Origin: Streptomyces tauricus
Lineage (GTDB): Bacteria > Actinomycetota > Actinomycetes > Streptomycetales > Streptomycetaceae
NCBI RefSeq assembly: GCF_014650955.1
Contig: NZ_BMVY01000009.1
Span: forward strand, 1 to 64,000
Length of the DNA: 64,000 bases
Reading direction: 5' to 3'
The position numbers and the translations under genes were made by a program. Below, piece after piece: positions 27,491-35,460 of the stretch. The notes under the pieces are model-generated. The model saw nothing but the letters and a program-made list of their open reading frames with translations. It ran no database searches and had not been told where the DNA came from. How positions within the stretch are numbered: the stretch's first letter is position 1; each line of letters begins with the position of its first letter.

Positions 27491-28342
27491 TCAGATGTGC
27501 GGCACGCGTAGTTTGTCCCAGCTCACCCGGCCGGGGATGCCGTCCGCCGCCAGGCCCACGTAACCGAGGCTGCGCTGCCAGGCCGCGTACGACAGGACGT
27601 CGGCCGGGGTCCAGACGGGGCCGGGGCCCGAGGCGTATCGTCCGCAGCCCTCCGCCACCAGCCGCTTGCCGACCGCGGTGATCAGCGCACTGCGGCGGCC
27701 CGGTACGAAGAACGCGGCGCCCGGGAAGGGCGCGTACGCCGTGGGAGCCGGCGTCGGCGCGGCGCTCAGCAGGGCCGCGACCCGTGCGCGCAGTACCGTC
27801 ATCGGGAACGACGGGTCGATCTTCCGCCGCGTCCACTCCTTGTGGGCGATCACGCTCTCCGCCGACCAGCCGTGTGCCCGGCAGATCGCCGCCGACAGCC
27901 TTTCCACCGTGCGGAGCTGGGCCGCCGGGTACGGGTCGCGGCCGTTGCCGAGGTTCTCGATCTCGAAGCCGTAGAAGCGGGCGTTGCCGTCCACGGTGTC
28001 CGGCCCGGGGGCGGGGAGTGCGGACTTCTCGGCCCGTACGGCGTCCAGGACCGCCGTCGAACCCGCGCCGGCGTGGTTCGTACGGCCGTGTCCGAGGAGG
28101 TGCAGCGTGCCGGATTTCGTGATCAGGCCGGTGCACAGCGGGCCCGGCAGCGCCGCGGTGCCGTCGCGGCACAGGCGGAGGCTGTCGGTACCCGCGGTGT
28201 GGTGCAGCATCACGCCGTGCACCGGGCCCCAGGCGCCCTTGTGGTTCCTGTTGTGCGTACGCCAGCCGGTGTGTTCCGAAAGGGCGAGGCCCTCGCCGCG
28301 CAGCGCGCGCACGAGGGCCTCGGCGGTGAGGGGTGTGGCCAT
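27491..28342 (-). CDS. N-acetylmuramoyl-L-alanine amidase (phage endolysin type)
   Basis: 283 residues. Amidase_2 domain: zinc ligands in GVMLHHTAG (His47), TNHAG (His90) and the 'HKEWTRRKIDPSF' motif (His167, Asp176), with 'RFYGFEIEN' (Glu127) between. A C-terminal region of about 70 residues ('ALITAVGKRLVAEGC', 'SYAAWQRSLGYVG', 'GIPGRVSWDKL') is a peptidoglycan-binding-type repeat. It cuts the amide bond between muramic acid and stem peptide. It could release particles by lysis or be carried on the tail. No signal peptide is present, so export would need the membrane protein encoded next to it. ATG 28342 is the start. Confidence 0.92.
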   Translation of the reverse strand: MATPLTAEALVRALRGEGLALSEHTGWRTHNRNHKGAWGPVHGVMLHHTAGTDSLRLCRDGTAALPGPLCTGLITKSGTLHLLGHGRTNHAGAGSTAVLDAVRAEKSALPAPGPDTVDGNARFYGFEIENLGNGRDPYPAAQLRTVERLSAAICRAHGWSAESVIAHKEWTRRKIDPSFPMTVLRARVAALLSAAPTPAPTAYAPFPGAAFFVPGRRSALITAVGKRLVAEGCGRYASGPGPVWTPADVLSYAAWQRSLGYVGLAADGIPGRVSWDKLRVPHI

Positions 28343-28365
28343 GACGTGTCCTCGGTTGTCGGTCC

Positions 28366-29010
28366 TCAGTTGACGGGGGTGACGGTCACGAAGCGGTACA
28401 TGAACGTGGCCGTCCCGGACGTGCAGCGGTAGGCGGCCGTCGCCGTGTACGCGCTGTTCGGGGTCAGCCCGGTGACGAGGTACTGGGTGCTCCCCGAGAC
28501 CTGGCCCGTGCCGGTGGAGATCGCCGAGCGCGCGTCGGCGGCGGCCAGCACGACCGTCGAACCCGAACCGGCGCGGACGTTCGCGGACATCAGGCACGTG
28601 CCGGCCGCGGCGCTGTTGCTGATGCGCGAGCCCAGCGACACGAGCACGGAACCGGACGCCGGCGCCGTGAAGGCCGCGGCCGTCGGATCGCCGGTGGAGC
28701 CGGTGAGTGTCTCCACGAACGCGGTCGAGGTGGTCGTCCCGCTCGTCGCGTTCGCCTTGTGGACCGGGGCGGGGGCGAGCTGGGCCCAGACGCTGCCGGT
28801 GTAGTACCAGTACTGCTTCGGTGTGCTGAGCCAGCAGAGCATGCCCGCCACGGGGGCGGTGACCTTGGTGTCCCGGGCGGCGCTGTCGGCGAACCGCAGC
28901 ACCGTGCGGCCGTCCACGGCCTCGGCGAGCGACTGGATGTGCACGGGAATGTTCGCCGCGTCGGCCGGCTGCGGGTACGGGAGACTGCCGAGCGGAGTGA
29001 GCAGGGCCAT
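28366..29010 (-). CDS. Tail fibre-like/minor tail protein
   Basis: 214 residues, no Cys-rich or enzymatic motif. The N-terminus 'LLTPLGSLPYPQPADAANIP' followed by 'SLAEAVDG' is a common start of actinophage minor tail proteins. A middle 'LCWLSTPKQYWYYTGSVWAQ' unit and a C-terminal Ser/Thr/Gly-rich beta region ('SGSVLVSLGSRISNSAAAG', 'YLVTGLTPNSAYTATAAYR') look like a fibre or receptor-binding domain. It lies directly after the tail-tip genes. The start ATG at 29010 has GGAGG upstream. Confidence 0.78.
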   Translation of the reverse strand: MALLTPLGSLPYPQPADAANIPVHIQSLAEAVDGRTVLRFADSAARDTKVTAPVAGMLCWLSTPKQYWYYTGSVWAQLAPAPVHKANATSGTTTSTAFVETLTGSTGDPTAAAFTAPASGSVLVSLGSRISNSAAAGTCLMSANVRAGSGSTVVLAAADARSAISTGTGQVSGSTQYLVTGLTPNSAYTATAAYRCTSGTATFMYRFVTVTPVN

Positions 29011-29047
29011 GACGGCCTCCTGAGGTGAGAAGGGCTGGGCTGCGCTG

Positions 29048-29224
29048 TCAGGTGCCGAGGGGCGGCGGGAGCGAGTCGGCGGGTGTGCCGCCGTCGCCGT
29101 CGCGTGCCGTCGGGCTGTCGATCGGTACGGGATGGGCCACGCTGCCGTCGGGCTCCGCCTCCACCGGCGGCTCCTCCGACGGTTCCGCCTCCAACGGGGC
29201 TGCGTCCGCGGGGAGTTCACTCAT
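29048..29224 (-). CDS. Small acidic Pro-rich protein coupled to tail-tip gene
   Basis: 58 residues (MSELPADAAPLEAEPSEEPP...), Glu/Pro/Ala-rich and without a fold signature. Its ATG overlaps the stop of the tail-tip gene (ATGA), so it is probably translated by coupling. Similar short acidic proteins occur among minor tail genes of actinophages. No function can be assigned. Confidence 0.65.
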   Translation of the reverse strand: MSELPADAAPLEAEPSEEPPVEAEPDGSVAHPVPIDSPTARDGDGGTPADSLPPPLGT

Positions 29225-31599
29225 GCCGCCGCACCCCCCGGTCCCCTGAGCAGCTCCCGATAGGTGACCTTGCTGACGGTCAGCGCGTCGAGCGTCGCGT
29301 GCTGCGCCTCGATCAGGGCGTACGTACGGGTCGTGCCGTACTCCGGATCGACCGGCGGGTCCGGGACGAGCCCGGCGTCGGACGGCACACCGTTGTAGGA
29401 GGTGCCGCGCAGGGTCAGGGTCTGCTGCGGGGCCGCGCCCGCCGCGCAGGTCGTGCGGATGCCGACGACCCAGGCGAGCGTGTCGAGCGCGGCACCGCTG
29501 GTGTCCACCACCCGTACGACGTCGCCGAGTTGGATGCGCGGATCGTGCAGCACCTCCACGTCCCCGAGCACCGGCACCGGGTAGCGGCCGGCGTTGAGCA
29601 TGGCGTACGACAGGTCGGAGGCGACCTGGCGCTGCTGCACCCAGTCGGTGGCGGGCGCCTGGTAGACCTGCTTGCCGTAGTGCGCCTGGCTCGTGGTGTT
29701 GTACCAGGCGTACGTGCGCCGGCGCGGGTCGCCCGTCCGCTTCTGCGGCACGATCTGCACCGACGGCTTGCCGTCCTTGGTGACCGTCCAGACGCTCGCC
29801 GTACCGTAATTGGTGAAGCGGACGATGTAGTTCGGGCCGTCGCGCCGGGAGCCGACCGTCACACTGCCCTTGACCGAGGTGCCGCCGGTCGCCGCGCTGC
29901 CGAAGCGCACCCGGTGCCCGGTCATGGGCGCGATGTCGTCCTCGATCTGGGGCGGCCCGATGTCGAGTTCGTCCTCGGCGATGGCGTAGGCGACCTCGAC
30001 CGAGGCGCCCGGCTGTATCTCCCGTACGACGGTGTCGGTGACCGTGTCGCTGAAGGTGTGGCTGATGCCCGTCCAGTCCTGGTAGGTCTGCTCGCAGTAG
30101 TTGCGGCAGGCGTCGATCTCCTCGGAGACGGTGAGCGCGGCGATGTCACGCCGGGTCGTGACCGTGAGGTCGGGGCGCTCCGGTACGGACTGGAACCGGG
30201 CAGGGCCACGCCAGCGGAACACCCCCTGCTCGTCGAACTCGGCGGTCGACAGGGTGGCGCGGGCGATCTCGGTGATGGCGTCCCACTGGGAGCCGGCGAC
30301 CGTGGGCAGGTCGAACAGCGGCACGGTCGCGTCGTCGAGCACCGCGCCCTTCGTCCAGCGGCCTTTCTGCTCCCACTCGTCGGCGGTGTACGAGTCGCCG
30401 TCCGGCCAGGAGCGGTCGGTGACCTGGAGGCATTCGACGGCCACGTCCGTCCTGACACCGACCTGGGACAGCTCGGAGGGCGGCTGGAGCGCCGCCGCCT
30501 GCGTGAACGTGAAGGGCGCGGCCGGCAGGTACACCCCGTCGGGCGCGGTGAGCCGCGGATACACCGCCGCCGGGGTGCTGCCGCCGACGGCTCCCGCCCG
30601 GGTGTCCACCGTGAAGCCGAGGTGCCACACGCCCTTGAGGGAGGCGAGTTTGGGGAACGTCCAGCTCGCGACCGTGCCGCCACCGCCGACCGTGCCCGAG
30701 GTGATCTTCACGACGCCGGTCGCGAAGTACACGTTCAGCGCGTAGTTCCCGAACGCCCCCGCGCTGCGGTCGAAGATCAGCTTGAGCTCCAGCTCGCTGC
30801 CCACCGAGAGCGCGGTGTTGACGTGCAGTTCGGCCTGGAACACCTTCCCGGCCACGACGAAGCGCGAGCGCGGCATCCAGGTCACCTCGAGACCGGCCGC
30901 CTTCGGCATCAGCGCCGTCTCGAACGGGGCCCCGTCGCGGATCCAGGAGTACGCCGCCGGGGCCGGCAGGGTCTCGGGCTGTCCGTACGAGGAGTTGAAG
31001 CCGCCGTGCAGTGAGGCGTAGAGCACGGTGAACGGCTTGGCGGGGTCGTCCGCCACGGCGGGCGCTCGAGGCGGCGGGCAGCTGTGGATGCCGCCCTGGC
31101 GCAGGAGTTCGTCCACGCACCAGGTCGCGGTCGCCACCGGCCGCCCGTACCGCAGACCGTGGTACGGGCGCGGCAGTTGCGCGGGTCCGCGCAGCCGTTC
31201 CGCGCCGTCCAGCGCCTGCACGGTGACGGTGTCGCTGCCGGACGCGGCCGTCCGGGACCGGACCGTGCCCCGGAAGGCGGGCACGGTCCGGCCGTTCGCG
31301 CCCGCCCGGTGGACCACGGACTGGCCGGGGCGTACGACGTCGCCGGTGTCGCGGCCCGCCCAGGCCGAGTACAGCAGGGGCGCGGGCGCGCCGTCGCCGC
31401 CGAGCAGCAGTTCCAGCTGGGCCGACGCGCTTCCGGAGAAGGCGCGCAGGGCCTCGGGCAGATCGGTGCTGTAGGCCCGCTCCACCTTCCAGGACTGGAT
31501 CTGCCCGCCCAGTTCGCGCCCGCCGAGGCGGGTGGCGTGGGCCGGGGAGCGGGCCGGGGCGGCGAGGGCGGCGCCGAGCAGGTCGTCGGAGTTCTGCAC
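29221..31599 (-). CDS. Tail tip/hub protein (Tal-like) with jelly-roll insert
   Basis: 792 residues from GTG 31599 (GGAGGTG upstream). The N-terminal part reads as a tail hub: 'AQLELLLGGDGAPAPLLYSA', 'GDVVRPGQSVVH', 'FRGTVRSRTA' and 'VTVQALDGAERLRG', as in phage minor tail/baseplate hub proteins. Around residues 215-345 there is a LamG/concanavalin-like segment ('ELKLIFDRSAG', 'NYALNVYFATGV', 'GVWHLGFTVDTRAG') likely to bind cell-wall glycans. The C-terminal third again resembles hub proteins ('VEVLHDPRIQLGDVVRVVDT'). It would form the receptor-facing tip of the tail. Confidence 0.82.
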   Translation of the reverse strand: MQNSDDLLGAALAAPARSPAHATRLGGRELGGQIQSWKVERAYSTDLPEALRAFSGSASAQLELLLGGDGAPAPLLYSAWAGRDTGDVVRPGQSVVHRAGANGRTVPAFRGTVRSRTAASGSDTVTVQALDGAERLRGPAQLPRPYHGLRYGRPVATATWCVDELLRQGGIHSCPPPRAPAVADDPAKPFTVLYASLHGGFNSSYGQPETLPAPAAYSWIRDGAPFETALMPKAAGLEVTWMPRSRFVVAGKVFQAELHVNTALSVGSELELKLIFDRSAGAFGNYALNVYFATGVVKITSGTVGGGGTVASWTFPKLASLKGVWHLGFTVDTRAGAVGGSTPAAVYPRLTAPDGVYLPAAPFTFTQAAALQPPSELSQVGVRTDVAVECLQVTDRSWPDGDSYTADEWEQKGRWTKGAVLDDATVPLFDLPTVAGSQWDAITEIARATLSTAEFDEQGVFRWRGPARFQSVPERPDLTVTTRRDIAALTVSEEIDACRNYCEQTYQDWTGISHTFSDTVTDTVVREIQPGASVEVAYAIAEDELDIGPPQIEDDIAPMTGHRVRFGSAATGGTSVKGSVTVGSRRDGPNYIVRFTNYGTASVWTVTKDGKPSVQIVPQKRTGDPRRRTYAWYNTTSQAHYGKQVYQAPATDWVQQRQVASDLSYAMLNAGRYPVPVLGDVEVLHDPRIQLGDVVRVVDTSGAALDTLAWVVGIRTTCAAGAAPQQTLTLRGTSYNGVPSDAGLVPDPPVDPEYGTTRTYALIEAQHATLDALTVSKVTYRELLRGPGGAAA

Positions 31600-31602
31600 C
31601 TT

Positions 31603-32433
31603 CTACACCTCCACCAGGTCGATGCTGATGTTGCGGTACGGCAGCCGGGCCGCCGGGACGTCCGTGTACGCGGTCACGGTCATCGCCGGGCAGCCGTCGC
31701 CGAGCGCGTACGCGACGGGGTCCGCGTCGATGGTCAGGCAGGCGCCCGCGAGCCCGGCGAGCACGGCCTCACCGGGGCCGCCGACCGGCGTGACGAACGC
31801 GGCCTCGGCGGGGGCGGTGCCGGTGACGACGCCCGCGCCGGTCACGGCCGTGGTGCCGAGATACGTCTCGTCGGCGCGCTTCCAGTCCAGCTGGGCCGTC
31901 GCGAGCGCCGGATTCCAGTCGGGCGGCACCCGCCAGGACACCCGCATCCCGGGGGCCACCGGCCAGCCGGTCCAGGTGCCGTGCTTCCAGCCGACCCGGG
32001 TGCTCTCCCCGAAGTCACCGATGACGGTGTCACCGGTGTACGGGAGGACGCCCAGCGCGCCGGTCACGGTGAACCAGTGGTCGGTGCCGCCGGGTTCGGA
32101 ACTCTGCGCCGCGGCCTGGTACGGCCCGAGCAGATTGACGGAGGCCGGGTCGACGACCGCGAGCGGTCCGTACGAGGGCTTCGGGCTGCCGAGCAGACCG
32201 GGTCCCTCGATCCGGCGGGCCAGCCGGGTGAGGTGCTGGGCGTCACCCGGTTCGAGCCACTCCCAGGAGAACTTGAGCCGGCGGACCGTACGCGGCGGGG
32301 CGACGGTGGTGACGCGTCCTTCCAGTGACTTGAACTCGGTGACGTTCAACTCGGCGCTGCGGTCCCAGCTCTTGGCGGCCTGGTCGATCTCCCGCAGCAG
32401 ACCGGGCTTGCCGATCCACAGGTTCCTGGCCAT
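31603..32433 (-). CDS. Distal tail (Dit-like) protein
   Basis: 276 residues between the tape-measure and tip genes, the standard position of Dit. It opens with 'MARNLWIGKPGLLREIDQAA', followed by beta-rich segments ('LKFSWEWLEPGDAQHLTRLA') and a C-terminal galectin-like region rich in 'V.V..G...' strands ending 'YRNISIDLVEV'. Dit forms the ring joining tail tube and tip. Identification depends on order and secondary-structure pattern rather than a catalytic motif. Confidence 0.8.
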   Translation of the reverse strand: MARNLWIGKPGLLREIDQAAKSWDRSAELNVTEFKSLEGRVTTVAPPRTVRRLKFSWEWLEPGDAQHLTRLARRIEGPGLLGSPKPSYGPLAVVDPASVNLLGPYQAAAQSSEPGGTDHWFTVTGALGVLPYTGDTVIGDFGESTRVGWKHGTWTGWPVAPGMRVSWRVPPDWNPALATAQLDWKRADETYLGTTAVTGAGVVTGTAPAEAAFVTPVGGPGEAVLAGLAGACLTIDADPVAYALGDGCPAMTVTAYTDVPAARLPYRNISIDLVEV

Positions 32434-32442
32434 GTCCCTGCC

Positions 32443-33501
32443 TCACCTCCGGGCGAGCTTGCGCTGTCCCAGCTGGACGGCGCGCGCGATGGTCTGGGAG
32501 TCCACGTCGATCTGGACGGGCCGCTCGGCGAGCGCCTCCACGGCCGCCGCGAGCCGGCGCATGCCGCCGCCGGAGCCGAGCATCCGCTCCAGCTTGGAGA
32601 GCGGGATGACGGCCTCGTGCTCGCCGCCCTCACCGACGAGGGCGAGCGTGCCGCCGGTACGGGCCCGTACGACACCGCCCTTCGCGAGCTGCGGCACCGG
32701 GATGGGCGGCAGGTTGAAGGCGAAGCCGCGGCCGCCGATGCCGGGCACCCAGTCCGGGACCTTGAACTTGACGCGGTTGAGGGCGCCGATCAGGACGTTC
32801 AGCCCGCGGATGAGCATCCGGGTGGGCGTCAGGAAGCCGTTCACGACACCCTTGAAGAGCGGCCCGAGCATCTTCGCCGCCGACTGCGAGGCGCTCTTGA
32901 TGTGCGTCCACGCGGCGGTGAGTCCTTTGCGGACCAGGGCGGCGACCTTGTCCATGTTGACGAACTGGGCGATGAGCGGGGCGACCAGGGTCATCACCAG
33001 CCCGAACGGGTTGGACGCCATGGCGAGGTTGAGGCCCTTCTGCGCGGTGGACGCGCCCTTGAGCCCCTTCCCCAGACTCCCCATGGACTTCCCGCCCTTG
33101 TCCGCGTTCTTCCCGGCCTTCCCGACGGACTTCTCCACGGCGTCGGACTGCTGCTTGACGCCCTTGAGGGAGTTCTTGGCCTTGTCGGCGGACGACTTGA
33201 GCTTGTCGAGAGAGGCCTTGAACTTGTCGGCGGCGCTCTTGGACCTGTTGAGGGACCCGTCGGCGCCCTTGGCCGCGGAGCCGGCCTTCGTGAGGCCGCT
33301 GCCGCTCTGGGAGGCAGCCGTCCGCAACCGGCCCAGCGAGGCGTTGAGCTTGTCGGAACCGCCCCGGATCTTGTCCAGCGAGGGGTTGGCACCGCCGGTC
33401 GCGGTCCGCAACTGCCGTACGGAGGACGAAGCCTGGGCGGCCGCGCCGCGAAAACGTGCGAGCGCTCCGGCGGCGGTGGTGGAGTTGCGCGCGAGTGACA
33501 T
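32443..33501 (-). CDS. Short tape-measure protein
   Basis: 352 residues. The N-terminal half is a long Lys/Ala/Ser-rich helix ('SAADKFKASLDKLKSSADKA', 'AKNSLKGVKQQSDAVEKSV') typical of tape measures. A hydrophobic segment ('PFGLVMTLVAPLIAQFV') follows, and the C-terminus has 'AKGGVVRARTGGTLALVGEG' and 'EAVIPLSK', a signature of phage tape-measure C-termini. Using the usual rule of about 1.5 angstrom per residue, the tail would be near 50 nm, short for a siphophage. It lies in the standard position between chaperones and Dit. Confidence 0.88.
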   Translation of the reverse strand: MSLARNSTTAAGALARFRGAAAQASSSVRQLRTATGGANPSLDKIRGGSDKLNASLGRLRTAASQSGSGLTKAGSAAKGADGSLNRSKSAADKFKASLDKLKSSADKAKNSLKGVKQQSDAVEKSVGKAGKNADKGGKSMGSLGKGLKGASTAQKGLNLAMASNPFGLVMTLVAPLIAQFVNMDKVAALVRKGLTAAWTHIKSASQSAAKMLGPLFKGVVNGFLTPTRMLIRGLNVLIGALNRVKFKVPDWVPGIGGRGFAFNLPPIPVPQLAKGGVVRARTGGTLALVGEGGEHEAVIPLSKLERMLGSGGGMRRLAAAVEALAERPVQIDVDSQTIARAVQLGQRKLARR

Positions 33502-33515
33502 GGGAACTCCCTGGG

Positions 33516-33995
33516 TCAGGCGATCTCACGCGACGCGTTGCGTACGTCCCTGGTGAGATCGTTCAGCGAGCGGGACAGGGCGATGGAGGAACTGCGCAGC
33601 GCTTTCAGCCGGTTGATGTCGATACTGGTGACGGGGATCTCGGGAACGACTTCTCCGCCCTTTTTCGGCCGCGGGATCGCCTTGTCGGGATGGCGTTCGA
33701 GTCCGATCACACCGAGTGCCTTTGTCGCCGCCACATCTTTGTCGATGAAATTGCTGATGATGAATCCGGTCACGACCGCGCCGAGGGTGGACCACGCTGC
33801 CACGGAGGTGACCTTGAAATCTTTCACCGTCTTGACCAGCTCATCCAAGCCGAAGCCTATCGACTTGGCCCAGTTCTCGACCTGGGACGGTTCTTCTTTC
33901 GGCTCCTCCTTGGGCTTCTCCTTCGAGGTCGCTTCGAGTTTCTTCTTTATTTCGGTGACCTGGGCGTAGACGTCGTCGATTGAATGCTGGGTCAT
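33516..33995 (-). CDS. Unknown tail-module protein with a hydrophobic segment
   Basis: 159 residues. A charged N-terminus with a Lys/Glu/Pro repeat ('SKEKPKEEPKEEPS') is followed by a hydrophobic stretch ('VAAWSTLGAVVTGFIISNFI') and a C-terminal helix rich in Arg/Ser. It lies between the tail chaperones and the tape measure, where phages rarely carry an extra gene. I do not recognise the family. It may be an accessory chaperone for the tape measure or a membrane protein acquired with the module. Confidence 0.75.
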   Translation of the reverse strand: MTQHSIDDVYAQVTEIKKKLEATSKEKPKEEPKEEPSQVENWAKSIGFGLDELVKTVKDFKVTSVAAWSTLGAVVTGFIISNFIDKDVAATKALGVIGLERHPDKAIPRPKKGGEVVPEIPVTSIDINRLKALRSSSIALSRSLNDLTRDVRNASREIA

Positions 33996-34099
33996 GCGGA
34001 ACCTCCTTCAACTTCCGGCCCCGGATGCAGATTGATCCTTGACGCAGGCGTGTCGAAGACTCAAGAATGGGCCGGTTCACGTCCGAGTGGGGGTTCTTT

Positions 34100-34489
34100 A
34101 TGTACGGTCCTGCGATACCTGTCGTCATGTTGACGGCTCTGGTCTTCTGGTTCTCCGCCACGGCCTTCCGGCGAGGCAGGGCATTAAGAAAGCGCGGCGT
34201 ACGCATCGCCGCGAAATGCGTGAACAGGGAAAGGGACGCCAAAGGCGTCAGCACTCTCACGATGCAGTTCACGGCGGAGGACGGCAGGAAGCTGCAGGTG
34301 CGGGTGGGGCCTTTCAGGAGTCCGCCGGCCCTCGTGGGGGGAATCATCGATGTGGTCTACGACCCCGAGGACCTGTCCAATGCCGAGACCCCGGACAATG
34401 TGATGACCGGGAGGGTTTCCCTGCCGGCGACCGTCCTTTCCGGTCTGGTGCTCGCTCTTGCGGTCTTCGTGCTTTTCTTCGGCGACTGA
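34100..34489 (+). CDS. DUF3592-like membrane protein on the opposite strand inside the tail module
   Basis: 129 residues with an N-terminal helix ('IPVVMLTALVFWFSATAF'), a central beta domain ('GVSTLTMQFTAEDGRKLQVR', 'GIIDVVYDPEDLSNAETP') and a C-terminal helix ('VLSGLVLALAVFVLFFG'). The layout matches DUF3592-type proteins. It is the only plus-strand gene inside the module, between the chaperone and unknown genes, so it looks like a cargo ('moron') gene. ATG 34100 with GGGGG upstream was preferred to ATG 34067. Function unknown. Confidence 0.72.
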   Translation: MYGPAIPVVMLTALVFWFSATAFRRGRALRKRGVRIAAKCVNRERDAKGVSTLTMQFTAEDGRKLQVRVGPFRSPPALVGGIIDVVYDPEDLSNAETPDNVMTGRVSLPATVLSGLVLALAVFVLFFGD

Positions 34490-34516
34490 GAGTACGAAGA
34501 GGTCTCTCGGGGGCGA

Positions 34517-34918
34517 TCAGAGGAAGAAGCGGGTGAGTTCCTCCGCTGTCGGCGCCCCGGCCCGGTCCGCCGACCCGTCCTTCGGCTCGTCGCCCGGCCG
34601 GGGCATGGCCTCCGGGAATTCCAGCGGCTCGCTGTCCTCGTCCCGGTTGACCGTCGCGAACATCCAGTTCGCCTCCGCGAGCTGGTCGACGACCGCGGCG
34701 AGCAGATAGTCGGTGACCGACCAGTCAGCCGCCTCGCCGTGCAGCGTGCGGATGAGCGCGCTGTCCCTCGGCAGATGCCGCACCAGCACCGAGAGCCGCC
34801 GTGACGACAGCTGCCCCCGGTGCCAGTCCAGCAGGTCGACCCCGTAATGGCGGAGCAGGTCCGCCTCCAGGGCCTCGGCGTGCTCCTCTACGAGCGCGCC
34901 GAGGCTCAGCCTTCCCCC
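34517..34918 (-). CDS. Tail assembly chaperone, downstream (gpT-like) part made by -1 frameshift
   Basis: This frame has no plausible start codon of its own near its beginning, but continues in -1 phase from the upstream chaperone at the run GGGGGAA (34912-34918). The joined product is 226 residues: ...GLG then 'GRLSLGALVEEHAEALEADL', 'RHLPRDSALIRTLHGEA' and a C-terminal 'APTAEELTRFF'. Tail chaperones of long-tailed phages are made in just this way (lambda gpG/gpGT), binding the tape measure while the tube assembles. The position before the tape-measure gene agrees. Coordinates of the slip are approximate to a few bases. Confidence 0.85.
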   Translation of the reverse strand, partial: GGRLSLGALVEEHAEALEADLLRHYGVDLLDWHRGQLSSRRLSVLVRHLPRDSALIRTLHGEAADWSVTDYLLAAVVDQLAEANWMFATVNRDEDSEPLEFPEAMPRPGDEPKDGSADRAGAPTAEELTRFFL

Positions 34919-35196
34919 AGACCCAGCCCCGTCTCCTTGCCGTAGGTCTCCAGGATGGCGGCGATGTCCTGCATGGTGACGTCGTGCCGCTCGAACCGGG
35001 TGAACTGCTCGTCTCCCAGCAGGAGTCGGAGCAGCCCGTCCACGTCGTTGTCGTCGAGGTCGCGGAGCGTGCGGGCGGTGGTGCGGGTCAGTTCGGTCGG
35101 CAGCTCGAAGCGGTCGTCGTCGAGCTCGAAGATCCAGCTCCGACCGAGCGCCTCCAGACGCTGGGCGCGAGCCGCGTTGACGTTGAATCCGGTCAT
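34906..35196 (-). CDS. Tail assembly chaperone, upstream (gpG-like) part
   Basis: 96 residues: 'MTGFNVNAARAQRLEALGRS', 'FELDDDRFELPTELTRTTAR' and 'VDGLLRLLLGDEQFTRFERH', with the short acidic C-terminus ending GLGLGEG. Small acidic helical proteins at this place, followed by an overlapping frame, are the first product of the tail chaperone pair. Most ribosomes stop at 34906; a fraction shift by -1 at GGGGGAA just before the stop to make the longer form. Confidence 0.85.
   Translation of the reverse strand: MTGFNVNAARAQRLEALGRSWIFELDDDRFELPTELTRTTARTLRDLDDNDVDGLLRLLLGDEQFTRFERHDVTMQDIAAILETYGKETGLGLGEG
34912..34918 (-). promoter_or_regulatory. -1 ribosomal frameshift site of the tail chaperone genes
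   Basis: On the minus strand the message reads CTG GGG GAA GGC TGA. Sliding back one base on the G run gives GGG GGA AGG CTG AGC, which opens into the downstream chaperone frame. The slip lies two codons before the stop. Confidence 0.75.
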
Positions 35197-35460
35197 GGGT
35201 ACGTACTCCCTTGTGGGCAGCGGGGGATGGGTGCGGTGGTATGCCGGGCGCGGCCCGGCAGAGGCTGGCCGCGCAGTTCCCCGCGCCCCTACGGGGCGCC
35301 CCTTCAGGGGCGCGGGGAACGGCGCAGTCTTTGTCTTTTGGGGGCGCGGGGAACGGCGCAGTCTTTTGAGGGCGCGGGGAACTGCGCGAACGGCCCCCAC
35401 CGTGACCGCAGCCGGCATGCGACCGCGGTCTGCGTGAGGGCCGAAGCGGCTGACCGCAGG
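35197..35460. repeat. Dispersed repeats inside the tail operon
   Basis: The 264-bp gap between tail tube and chaperone genes holds one inverted and three direct copies of the genomic unit AGGGGCGCGGGGAACTGCGC or close variants (35271-35390). They form hairpins that could lower expression of downstream tail genes relative to the tube. No gene is seen. Confidence 0.85.
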
